Shown one piece after another: positions 1 to 6,590 of a stretch of 10,149 nucleotides of DNA. The stretch spans positions 1 through 10,149 of the forward strand of contig JAUIKB010000120.1 of NCBI GenBank assembly GCA_030430975.1. The letters run 5' to 3'. Within the stretch, counting starts at the first letter, position 1. Each line of letters begins with the position of its first letter. Both the position numbers and the translations under genes were made by a program. Source of the stretch: Polyangia bacterium (GTDB lineage Bacteria; Myxococcota_A; Polyangia; Polyangiales; Polyangiaceae). The notes under the pieces were generated by a model. It searched no databases. It was not told the DNA's origin and saw nothing but the letters and a program-made list of their open reading frames with translations.

Positions 1-78
1 CACGCCGAATCGGGTATGATGACTGAAGTTCAGGTCGGCGCCGCAAAGCAGTCGCCAGGCACCCAAAAGGCTCAGTGA
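1..78 (+). other. Possible 3' end of an upstream gene
   Basis: The frame starting at base 1 is open from the window edge to a TGA at 76-78 (25 codons), while the other two forward frames stop within the first 26 bases. It directly precedes an AT-rich promoter-like block. The peptide is not recognisable, and 25 open codons in GC-rich DNA can occur by chance, so this is only a candidate tail of a gene lying to the left. Confidence 0.15.
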
Positions 79-81
79 GTT

Positions 82-117
82 TTGCTTTGAAACACTTTAT
101 TAATTAATACGACAAGG
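82..117 (+). promoter_or_regulatory. AT-rich leader with possible sigma-70-type promoter
   Basis: An abrupt AT-rich block (about 80-128) stands out in GC-rich DNA just before the lipoprotein gene. A possible -35 TTGCTT (82-87) and -10 TTAATA (104-109) are separated by 16 bp. The perfect palindrome TTAATTAA lies at 100-107. An AAGG at 114-117 could act as a ribosome binding site, although it sits 11 nt from the ATG, slightly far. The boxes match the consensus only moderately, so the promoter call is tentative. Confidence 0.3.
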
Positions 118-128
118 TAACTATTGCT

Positions 129-1463
129 ATGAAGTTGAACAGCTCCAGTCGGTTCGGTTTAGTTGTGGTCGGCACTCTGGCCGTTATCTCAGTCGCGGCA
201 TGCTCCAGCGGAGGTGGCGGCACGGGCCAGTCGACCGCGGGCGCGGGCGGCGTCGGAGCTGGAGGCGGGGCGGCCGGTTCGGGAGGCGCGACCGGCGGCA
301 GCGGCGGGTCGGGCCCGGTATTGTGCTCGAGCAACGCGGATTGTATCGACCACCCGAACGGTCCCGTTTGCGATACGGTCACCGGAAGCTGCGGGCCAGT
401 ACCTGGCGGGGGTCTGATCGGCTGGGGAGACGGTTCGGTTTCGTCGGTTAGTCTAGTGGAAGTCTATCGTCCTGATACTGCTATCGAGGCAACGGATCTT
501 GCCTTCCATCCCGAGCGCGATGAACTTTGGGTTATCAATCGACGCTTCGAGGTACAGGGCACTTGTGCGCAGTCGGACCCGTCTAGTGCGCGCTGCCGCT
601 CGCTCGGCGGCACGACGACGATCATCAGTGCACCAGGCACACCGCAGCAGACGGAGGAGGTGCGCGAAGATCAGAACTCCTGGCACTTCATGCGCCGTCC
701 TCCAGCGCTCGCGATGGGGGCCGGTGACACGTTCGCGACGTGTGGGGAAGCGGCGACGGGCAATTTCGAGAACGATGCTGCGAAGTTTATCGGACCGGCG
801 CTGTGGTCGTCTGACCTAAACGTCTACGCGAGGCCCTCAGGCGGGAACGGTTCACACCTCGACATGCTGCACGCTTCGCCTTTCTGTATGGGTATCGCGC
901 ACGAAACAGCGAATGCGTTCTGGGTATTTAATGGCGACGTCGGTTCGCTCGATCGATACGACTTCGGCGCCGATCATGGTCCTGGCAATGCCGATCACTC
1001 CGACGGTCGCATTCTTCGATACGTGGTTGGTGGTGTGACACGTGTCGCTGGCGTCCCTAGTCACTTGGTTTTCGATGCAGACGATGCGGCGTTGTACATC
1101 GCCGACAGCGGTAACTCCCGCGTCGCTAAGCTAGACACGAAATCTGGAACGAAGGGTGGTCCGATTCCCGGACTGTACGAGGTGGTCGCCGAATCGGGCG
1201 TTGTTGCTGGCTCCTCACTAACCGACGTGGTCGCTGCCGGACTCGACAAGCCAAGCGGAATCGCGCTGCACCAAGATGTTCTCTACGTTTCCGACAACGC
1301 CACTAGCACGCTACACGCCTATGATCTTCAGGGCACGCTGTTGCGATCCCTCGCGACCAATTTCCCCGCCGGATCGCTGGCAGGCCTTGAGGTCGGACGT
1401 GACGGAAAGCTGTGGTTTAGCGACATGAAGAGTGGTGCCGTGTACCGAATCGACCCGATGTAG
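129..1463 (+). CDS. Gly-rich-tethered lipoprotein with NHL/SMP-30-like beta-propeller
   Basis: A 444-residue predicted lipoprotein. Residues 9-24 form the hydrophobic signal, ending in lipobox VAAC with Cys25 as the lipidated residue. Residues 26-62 are a Gly/Ser/Ala tether. Next comes a small module with four cysteines (Cys66, Cys72, Cys81, Cys88), spaced like the short Cys-rich modules common in secreted myxobacterial proteins. The remainder resembles a beta-propeller: repeated hydrophobic-D-x-x-LW/LY strands such as DELWVINR, ALYIADSGNSRV (about 322-333), DKPSGIAL followed by LYVSDN (about 372-390), and KLWFSDMKSGAVYRID at the C-terminus. The ADSGNSRV stretch is typical of NHL repeats. The substrate or partner is unknown; a surface-exposed binding or lactonase-like role is possible, but no catalytic set was identified. 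The gene has its own AT-rich leader and converges on the efflux operon, so it is probably not functionally linked to it. Confidence 0.85.
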   Translation: MKLNSSSRFGLVVVGTLAVISVAACSSGGGGTGQSTAGAGGVGAGGGAAGSGGATGGSGGSGPVLCSSNADCIDHPNGPVCDTVTGSCGPVPGGGLIGWGDGSVSSVSLVEVYRPDTAIEATDLAFHPERDELWVINRRFEVQGTCAQSDPSSARCRSLGGTTTIISAPGTPQQTEEVREDQNSWHFMRRPPALAMGAGDTFATCGEAATGNFENDAAKFIGPALWSSDLNVYARPSGGNGSHLDMLHASPFCMGIAHETANAFWVFNGDVGSLDRYDFGADHGPGNADHSDGRILRYVVGGVTRVAGVPSHLVFDADDAALYIADSGNSRVAKLDTKSGTKGGPIPGLYEVVAESGVVAGSSLTDVVAAGLDKPSGIALHQDVLYVSDNATSTLHAYDLQGTLLRSLATNFPAGSLAGLEVGRDGKLWFSDMKSGAVYRIDPM

Positions 1464-1555
1464 CGGGATCATGCACGCGGATTCCGAGAGATTCGGGGGA
1501 GCGAGGCAACTGGAGAGGTCGACCGGGTTCGCCCTCGCGAGGCTGCCAATCCGAC
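1464..1555. other. Convergent intergenic region, no clear terminator
   Basis: This 92-bp gap separates the lipoprotein gene from the convergent adaptor gene. It contains a perfect CCTCGCGAGG palindrome (1533-1542) and a short CCGA/TCGG inverted repeat within 1483-1495, but neither is followed by a T-run in either direction. No convincing intrinsic terminator is visible, so Rho-dependent termination or readthrough is possible. Confidence 0.5.
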
Positions 1556-3379
1556 TCAGTGGGCGTGTGAGCCCCGAACCTTGTCGACGATGGCGTACTC
1601 CCCGGGACCAACTTTCGCCTGAACATCACCGCAGCGGTACATCTTTGAGCCGAAATAGGGGTTTTCGACCTTGTCCGCGCGCTGCAGCCACTGGGCCCCG
1701 TTGTTGCCGTCGGCCATCGGGCAGAACGCCACGTGCACCGCTTCCCCCGTCGGGTTCCCGAAGTGACTCAGCCAGGTCATCATCCCGCTGCTGATCCGGA
1801 TGAACAACTTGCGCTGGGTCGCGAGACCCTCGGCGGTCTCGACGCCCCGGGCGCCGTCGAGCATCACCTTCGTCGATTGCTTCCACGCCTCCGACGCTTC
1901 TTGAGGCAAAGTCAGCTTGACGGCTGCCGCGTTGGCCAACGCGATGGCAGCCTTTTGTGCGTCCTGCGCCTCGTCGGCGCTCAAGGTCGCCTGCAATTCG
2001 AGGTAGGCATCCACGAGCTTCGCGGCGCTGCGTTTGGCGCTAGCCGACAGTCGATAGGTTTGGCTCCCACCGCGAGAGAGGTCATCGTCGTGCTGCATCA
2101 TGCTCTTGCCGCCGTTGATCTGCAGTTCGGAGTCGAGAGTAAAGGCGCCGTAGGTGACGACTTCCTCACCTGGGTTGAGACCTTCGAGTACCGGATATCG
2201 GTCGCCCGATTCGGGCCCGAGCTGCACCTCGCGAGCCTCGTAGGTGGGCCGCTTCTTTCCCTTGAGCACGATGAAGACCACTGCTCGTTCGCCAGTGAAC
2301 AGTGGCGCTGACTTGGGGATCATGACCGGCCCAATAGTCGGGCCATCCGAATCCGCGAGCAGAACCGCCTCGGCGAACAGCCCCGGTCGGAGCTTCTTGT
2401 CCTTGTTGTCGACCTCGACGCGCACCCGCGCGGTGCGCGTGTTCCGATCGACGACCGGATCGATGAACGCGACTTGCCCTTCAAACACCTGATCGGGCAG
2501 CGACGCCACGCTGAGCTGCACCTTCTGGCCAACTCTGATCGAGGGCAGGTCGGACGCGTACGCGTCCAGCTGCACCCAGACGTCCTTGAGTGAGGCGACC
2601 TTGAACAGCGGCTGACCCACGTTGACGAAGTCGCCCGACTGCACCATTTGCTCGATCACGGTCCCGCCCTGGGTGGCGCTGATGCCCACGGAACGTCGAG
2701 GCTTTTTCTCACGCGACATCTTAGCGATCGATTTGGAACCGAACCCAAGCAGTGACAGTCGCGTCTTCGCGGATTCGTAGGTCGACTTGGCGGCTCGTCG
2801 CGCGACCGGCAGCGCGCCCTTGAGGGCCTTGCGCTGGCGCCGGGCCGCCATCAGGTCCCGCTGGGCGGCGTAGACGTCGGGGCTGTACACGCTAGCCACG
2901 TGCTGGCCTGCTCGGATCTTCGTGCCGATCGCGCTGACCGACAAACGATTGATGCGGCCCGCGATCCACGACGTCACGTGGCTGACCCGTCGCTCGTCGT
3001 ACTCGATCTTGCCGAGCAGCCGCAGCTCGGAACTGGCACGCCCGGTCACGGCCTTGGTGGTGCGGATGGAAGCGAGTTTCTTCGCGGCATCCGATAGGGT
3101 CACCTGGTTGGGCGCTAGCTTTTCTTTTGCGACGAGCGGTATCAAATCCATGCCGCAAATCGGACATGAGCCCGGCTCCGGCAACTTGATCTGTGGATGC
3201 ATCGAGCACGTCCACGTCTGTGACTCGGCTGCACTTCCCGCAGCCGCCGAGTGGGTGTGTCCAGGCTCTGTGTTGCCGAGAACTGCGCCGCCGAGCCAGA
3301 ACGCAGCGATCAGTCCGAGCAAGGTGAGCGCCGCCCGCAGTACCCCAGGGAGCTTGGCTTTGACAGTAGCGGCAGTCAT
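1556..3379 (-). CDS. CusB-type RND periplasmic adaptor with heavy-metal-binding and DUF3347 domains
   Basis: A 607-residue membrane-fusion protein, about 200 residues longer than E. coli CusB because it carries extra metal domains at both ends. Residues 11-35 are a membrane anchor without a lipobox. Residues 56-82 match the heavy-metal-binding domain often found on CusB relatives (WTCSMHP, then CPICGMDLIP; Cys58, Met60, His61, Cys72, Cys75, Met77). Residues about 115-425 form the adaptor core, with barrel-sandwich (GRINRLSV, GTKIRAGQ, YSPDVYAAQRDL), hairpin and beta-barrel segments (VWVQLDAYASDL, RPGLFAEA). Residues about 450-588 are DUF3347-like, with FCPMA (Cys553, Met555), NPYFGSKM and Cys583. 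The family links an outer-membrane channel to an inner-membrane RND pump, typically for Cu(I)/Ag(I) or Zn. It is last in its operon: the ATG overlaps the stop of the TolC gene (ATGA), with GAGGGG 7 nt upstream as ribosome binding site. Metal specificity cannot be read from sequence alone. Confidence 0.93.
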   Translation of the reverse strand: MTAATVKAKLPGVLRAALTLLGLIAAFWLGGAVLGNTEPGHTHSAAAGSAAESQTWTCSMHPQIKLPEPGSCPICGMDLIPLVAKEKLAPNQVTLSDAAKKLASIRTTKAVTGRASSELRLLGKIEYDERRVSHVTSWIAGRINRLSVSAIGTKIRAGQHVASVYSPDVYAAQRDLMAARRQRKALKGALPVARRAAKSTYESAKTRLSLLGFGSKSIAKMSREKKPRRSVGISATQGGTVIEQMVQSGDFVNVGQPLFKVASLKDVWVQLDAYASDLPSIRVGQKVQLSVASLPDQVFEGQVAFIDPVVDRNTRTARVRVEVDNKDKKLRPGLFAEAVLLADSDGPTIGPVMIPKSAPLFTGERAVVFIVLKGKKRPTYEAREVQLGPESGDRYPVLEGLNPGEEVVTYGAFTLDSELQINGGKSMMQHDDDLSRGGSQTYRLSASAKRSAAKLVDAYLELQATLSADEAQDAQKAAIALANAAAVKLTLPQEASEAWKQSTKVMLDGARGVETAEGLATQRKLFIRISSGMMTWLSHFGNPTGEAVHVAFCPMADGNNGAQWLQRADKVENPYFGSKMYRCGDVQAKVGPGEYAIVDKVRGSHAH

Positions 3380-4743
3380 CGACTCACCCCTCGATCACCT
3401 TTCATGTCCTTGAGCTCCAGGCGCCGCCCGACAACCGCCTCGAGGGCCGCGAGCGTTTTGGCTTGAGCGGCCTCAGCTTGGGCGATCGCCAGTTGCAGGT
3501 CGAGCAGCTCGCGAACGGCTAGGAGAACCGGTGCGATGCGTCCCTCGCCGGTCTGGTAACCACCGAGCGTTGACTCGAACACCGACTCGGCTTGGGGGAT
3601 GAGGGTCTTTTCGTACAGCGCTAGCCGCCGCTGCTGATCGCGATGTTGCGACAGGAGCATCGTCACAAGCGCAGCCGCTTGGTCGCTTTCCGCCGCCTGT
3701 TTGGCCCGCAGTGAACTGGCTTGGGCGTCGGCGGCGTCGGCTTGGGCGCCGGCGCGATCGTTCCACAGTGGGATGGTCGCGCTCAGCATCAGCACGATCG
3801 GATCCTTGCCGCTGTCGGGCGTGCCCGGCATCCGAGCCTCGCCGGTGATGATGTACTCCGCGCCAAGCCGGAACGTTGGCTTGCCGGTGGCGCGTGACGC
3901 GCGAGCCAGCTCGTGTTGCGCGGCGATCAGATCGGCGAACTGGCCGATCCGTGGGTGGCGCTGAGCGGCTTTTTGCAGCGTCTTTTCCTTCTCGGACGGT
4001 GCAGCCCGAGGAGCGTCGACGTCGCGAACCGGCAGCCTCGTTTTCGAGCTGACCGACAGCGCCGCTCGCAGCTTTGCGACGGCTCGCCTTTCCGCCTCGT
4101 CCAGCGCCGAGCGGTTGTCGACTAGGCGTGATCGCATCAGCTCGATTTGACCCACGTCGGCCAGTGATGCGCCACCGACCTCAAGCCGCGCCCGGGCGGA
4201 CATCGCAAGTTGTTTGAGAAGCAGGATCTGAGCGTCACGAACGCGCTTGAGCCGCCGCGCCAGCCACGCGTCCCAGTACGCCTGTTTGACGTTGCGAGCG
4301 ACGTCGAAGCCGACTGCTTCGTAGCGACGGCGCGCGGCGGCGGCTGAGTGACGAGCAGCGGCTTCTTTGCCACCCAGCGTGCCGGGCCACGGGAAGGCTT
4401 GCGACACGCCTATTTTGTGGCGCTGGGGACCGACGCGAGTTTCGACCGGCCGCGCGAAGAATGCATAGCTAACGGTCGGATCCGGCAGGGCGGCTTCGCC
4501 GGTCGAGCGTGCGCTGTCGGCCCTGTACTGGTGCCAGGCTGCTCGCAAGCGCGGGCTTCGCTCAAGAGCTACTCGAACGTACGTGGCGAGTGAACCGTCG
4601 AACGCTTCTCGCTGCTGCCCCGTCGCCCGAGAGGCCTCCATTCCAGCGGCGGCGCGTGGCGTGACCGGTCGCGTCGGCACCGAAGGCGAGGCGGAGCACC
4701 CCACGGTTGCGACGATAACTGTATGGTAAAGCCAGCGACTCAC
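3376..4743 (-). CDS. TolC/CusC-family outer-membrane efflux protein
   Basis: A 455-residue outer-membrane factor of the TolC superfamily, which forms the trimeric channel of tripartite efflux systems. An N-terminal hydrophobic segment ends at Cys16 (ATVGC), a somewhat weak lipobox; lipidated N-termini are usual in the CusC branch. The body shows the duplicated TolC pattern of long Ala-rich coiled-coil helices: ALERSPRLRAAWHQYRAD near residue 60, then HKIGVSQAFPWPG around 107-120, and in the second half RHPRIG, LSATIPLWNDRAGAQ and YEKTLIPQAESVFESTLGGYQTG split across turns. The GTG start (4743-4741) overlaps the TGA of the preceding lipoprotein gene (GTGA), with GGAG just upstream, implying translational coupling. 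It in turn overlaps the adaptor gene, so adaptor and channel are made together. The pump partner is not encoded in this window. Confidence 0.92.
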   Translation of the reverse strand: MSRWLYHTVIVATVGCSASPSVPTRPVTPRAAAGMEASRATGQQREAFDGSLATYVRVALERSPRLRAAWHQYRADSARSTGEAALPDPTVSYAFFARPVETRVGPQRHKIGVSQAFPWPGTLGGKEAAARHSAAAARRRYEAVGFDVARNVKQAYWDAWLARRLKRVRDAQILLLKQLAMSARARLEVGGASLADVGQIELMRSRLVDNRSALDEAERRAVAKLRAALSVSSKTRLPVRDVDAPRAAPSEKEKTLQKAAQRHPRIGQFADLIAAQHELARASRATGKPTFRLGAEYIITGEARMPGTPDSGKDPIVLMLSATIPLWNDRAGAQADAADAQASSLRAKQAAESDQAAALVTMLLSQHRDQQRRLALYEKTLIPQAESVFESTLGGYQTGEGRIAPVLLAVRELLDLQLAIAQAEAAQAKTLAALEAVVGRRLELKDMKGDRGVSR

Positions 4744-5273
4744 ATGCTCCAGTCACTGGCTGAGCCGCAGTGGAGCATTTTCTTGCCCATGTACGGATTG
4801 GCCATTTTATCGGTTGTTTGTACCCATTTCTTGTAGCCTTTGGCCATGGGGCACGTGTAAACGTGGTGGCCCTTTTGCAGCGCAGGCCTCGCCGCGAGGA
4901 GCGTCACGAGTTGGCGACTGACCTCGCCAAATGCTGTGCGCTGAGCCTCGATGTCGTTACCGCTGATTTCCTTGGCGTGCTTTGCTAGCGCCTCAAGGGT
5001 TGATTTCTGGCTGGCCGCTTTGGCGGTAGCTGCCTGCGCGGCCGTCGCCAGTGCGCGGGCTGAGGTTGCTGCCTTGGCCGCGTCGTCTTCGGCGAGGGCA
5101 GCTCTCAATCCGTCATACGCTGTGATGGTTGCCGAAAGCGCAGCCGCGTCGGTCGTCGCCGCCGCGCTCGGGGTTGCGGCAGTTGGTTTCTCGCCTGCGC
5201 CGGTCGGAGCCTTGTCGCATGCGAGGGACGAAGTGGCGGTGATTAGCGCAGCCAGCAGGTAGGAGCATTTCAT
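4740..5273 (-). CDS. Small DUF3347-domain periplasmic lipoprotein, likely metal-binding
   Basis: A 177-residue exported protein and the first gene of the efflux operon. Residues 1-18 form a signal peptide ending SSLA before Cys19. The lipobox is acceptable but weak at -3, so signal peptidase I cleavage is an alternative. An Ala/Thr-rich linker (20-45) leads to a helical DUF3347-like domain (about 45-170) ending in HHVYTCPMA (His136, His137, Cys141, Met143), NPYMGKKM (159-166) and Cys169. The same signature closes the adaptor encoded two genes downstream, so the two proteins share a domain. DUF3347 is associated with CusB-type copper efflux; the Cys/Met/His set suggests a soft-metal site, but this is inference. 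The ATG at 5273 is preferred over upstream in-frame starts because it places the signal peptide at the N-terminus and because longer starts would overlap the sigma-54 promoter. No Shine-Dalgarno sequence precedes it. The role could be metal buffering or handover to the adaptor. Confidence 0.88.
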   Translation of the reverse strand: MKCSYLLAALITATSSLACDKAPTGAGEKPTAATPSAAATTDAAALSATITAYDGLRAALAEDDAAKAATSARALATAAQAATAKAASQKSTLEALAKHAKEISGNDIEAQRTAFGEVSRQLVTLLAARPALQKGHHVYTCPMAKGYKKWVQTTDKMANPYMGKKMLHCGSASDWSM

Positions 5274-5286
5274 GCAGCGGGGTGAC

Positions 5287-5303
5287 TGCAAGCCGCAGGC
5301 CAA
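5287..5303 (-). promoter_or_regulatory. Sigma-54 (RpoN) -24/-12 promoter of the metal operon
   Basis: Read on the minus strand, the sequence is TTGGCCTGCGGCTTGCA. Against the consensus YTGGCACGrNNNTTGCW it has the invariant GG, exactly 10 bases, then the invariant GC, plus intact TGGC and TTGCA blocks; only the AC of CACG differs. It faces the small lipoprotein gene. A start 12 bases after the -12 element falls near 5276, giving a leader of about 3 nt. A sigma-54 activator gene lies about 1.3 kb away on the other strand, which supports the call. Confidence 0.7.
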
Positions 5304-5345
5304 CCACATGAGGCGCGTTGTTCTTGGGCGGCACTCGTGCGCGCC

Positions 5346-5359
5346 TGAGAATATTCTCA
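5346..5359. promoter_or_regulatory. Perfect 14-bp palindrome, likely activator site 1
   Basis: TGAGAATATTCTCA is a perfect inverted repeat, AT-rich in a GC-rich context, in the middle of the divergent intergenic region. Its centre lies about 77 bp upstream of the predicted sigma-54 transcription start, a usual distance for an enhancer-type activator site. It shares the GAATATTC core with a second site 21 bp away. It could alternatively serve another dimeric regulator: the half-site resembles Fur-family 7-1-7 boxes, but the central base is missing. Confidence 0.55.
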
Positions 5360-5369
5360 AGCCGCCGGT

Positions 5370-5377
5370 GAATATTC
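5370..5377. promoter_or_regulatory. Second GAATATTC palindrome, likely activator site 2
   Basis: An 8-bp perfect palindrome repeating the core of the 14-bp site. The centre-to-centre distance is 21 bp, two turns of B-DNA, so two dimers would sit on the same face of the helix, as is common for paired NtrC-type enhancer sites. The flanks do not extend the symmetry, so this would be the weaker site. Its centre is about 98 bp upstream of the predicted sigma-54 start. Confidence 0.45.
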
Positions 5378-5452
5378 GGAAGTGGCAGGAAAAATGGGGC
5401 TTCGGTCACTTAGACCTTGGCTTCGTCGGTCTGACCCTGCCATCGTTGCTGG

Positions 5453-6574
5453 ATGAGAGGCACCGTCGGCGCGTTTGCCGTGTTGGTCGTGTTGGGCTGC
5501 AGCGAGAGTGAGCCGCCAACCCAGATCCAGAGCACAGGCGGCAGCGCTGGAGTCGGTGGCAGCGGCGCGGTGGGTGCTAGCGGCGCCGTCGGCGGCGGCA
5601 GCGGTAGCGGCGGCGTAGCGGGAAGCAGCGGCGGCATCGGCGGCTCGGGCGCTAGCGCGGCCGGCGGCGTCGGCGCATTCGGTGGGTACGGCGGTTCGAT
5701 CACGTGGGACGGGCCGCAAACGCTGTCGGAGACAGGCCTGTTCTCCGATATCGCCACACGCACGCTGGCGAGCGACGTGCGGCAATACGGCGTGAGAAAT
5801 CAGCTCTGGACGGACGCAGCGTCCAAGACGCGTTACTTCAAGCTGCCGACCGGAACGCAGATCGACACCACGGTGATGGACGCCTGGAAATTTCCCGTCG
5901 GCGCGACCGCCTGGAAAGACTTTGAAAGCGGCGGCAAGCTGCTCGAAACGCGTATGGTCGCCAAGTTGTCCGACAACCCACCCGAATGGTCGTACGTCGC
6001 GTACCGATGGCGAGATGACGGCAGCGACGCCGACGCCGTGCCTTACGGCGAGGCCGACACTCAAGGAACCACGCACGACATTCCAAATATTCCCGCTTGC
6101 AAGGAGTGCCACGGCGGCACACGCGAATACTTTCTAGGATTCAGCGCCGTGCAGCTGCCGCAGTCGGACATCGATCAGCTCGCGGCGGCCGGAAGTCTGA
6201 CGAGCCCACCGATGGCGCCGTTCGTGATTCCCGGGGACGCAAAAGCTCAGGCGGCCCTGGGCTATCTGCACGGCAATTGTGCGCACTGCCACAGTGCCGC
6301 GCACCCGCTGGCGATGTACAACAACTTCCGCGCCGGGCTGTCGGTGACGAATACGGATGTAGCGGCGACGGCTCTCTACCAAACCGGGCTCAACGTTTCG
6401 ACTAGTCACGACATCGACGGAACCGTGATGATCATCGTGCCGGGCCAGCCCGATCAGAGTCAGCTGTACAATCGCGTCAATCGCCGCGATCTGTTGGCGA
6501 TGCCGCCGCTTGGCACCGAACAGGTCGACGTGTCGAGCGTTGCCCTGCTAAAAGCTTGGATCGAGGGGCTGTGA
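5453..6574 (+). CDS. Diheme cytochrome c lipoprotein (SO2930-like)
   Basis: A 373-residue predicted lipoprotein with two covalent heme sites. The signal peptide ends in VLGC (Cys16), and a Gly/Ser/Ala tether spans about 29-82. The folded part starts near LSETGLFSDI (91-100) and includes NQLWTDAASKTRYFKLP and KFPVGATAWKDF, a pattern I recognise from SO2930-type diheme proteins. The heme motifs are CKECH (216-220) and CAHCH (276-280); the MPP at 350-352 is a candidate axial Met for one heme. It would sit on the periplasmic face of a membrane and move electrons; donor and acceptor are unknown. An in-frame TGA at 5432-5434 leaves the ATG at 5453 as the only sensible start, although no good ribosome binding site is seen. 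The response regulator begins 16 nt after its stop, so all three plus-strand genes are probably one transcript. No peroxidase signature was identified. Confidence 0.85.
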   Translation: MRGTVGAFAVLVVLGCSESEPPTQIQSTGGSAGVGGSGAVGASGAVGGGSGSGGVAGSSGGIGGSGASAAGGVGAFGGYGGSITWDGPQTLSETGLFSDIATRTLASDVRQYGVRNQLWTDAASKTRYFKLPTGTQIDTTVMDAWKFPVGATAWKDFESGGKLLETRMVAKLSDNPPEWSYVAYRWRDDGSDADAVPYGEADTQGTTHDIPNIPACKECHGGTREYFLGFSAVQLPQSDIDQLAAAGSLTSPPMAPFVIPGDAKAQAALGYLHGNCAHCHSAAHPLAMYNNFRAGLSVTNTDVAATALYQTGLNVSTSHDIDGTVMIIVPGQPDQSQLYNRVNRRDLLAMPPLGTEQVDVSSVALLKAWIEGL

Positions 6575-6590
6575 CGGCCTGCTTCGCTCG

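Noticed and set aside
188..320. Gly/Ser-encoding low-complexity DNA as a tandem repeat or CRISPR-like array
   Set aside because: It encodes an irregular Gly-rich protein tether with no fixed unit length or conserved repeat at the DNA level.
1533..1542. CCTCGCGAGG palindrome as a terminator of the convergent genes
   Set aside because: A self-complementary 10-mer leaves no loop and there is no T-run; it is no more than a short GC palindrome.
1733..2311. A 192-residue plus-strand frame inside the adaptor gene
   Set aside because: It lies opposite the DUF3347 and barrel parts of the adaptor, whose domains are unmistakable; long antisense frames are common in high-GC genes.
5383..5400. A TGGCAGG followed by ATGGGGC, resembling a sigma-54 promoter facing the cytochrome gene
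   Set aside because: The invariant GC is not at the right distance from the GG: N10 lands on GG, and the available GC needs N13. Only the -24 half matches.
5410..5763. A proline-rich 117-residue minus-strand frame
   Set aside because: It is the mirror image of the Gly-rich tether codons of the cytochrome lipoprotein (GGC/GCC read in reverse), an expected artefact; the same applies to the minus-strand frame at 104-382.
5357..6112. A 251-residue open frame on the minus strand
   Set aside because: It is antisense to the cytochrome gene, which has clear heme motifs and a signal peptide; the translation is Arg/Ala-rich with no domain pattern.
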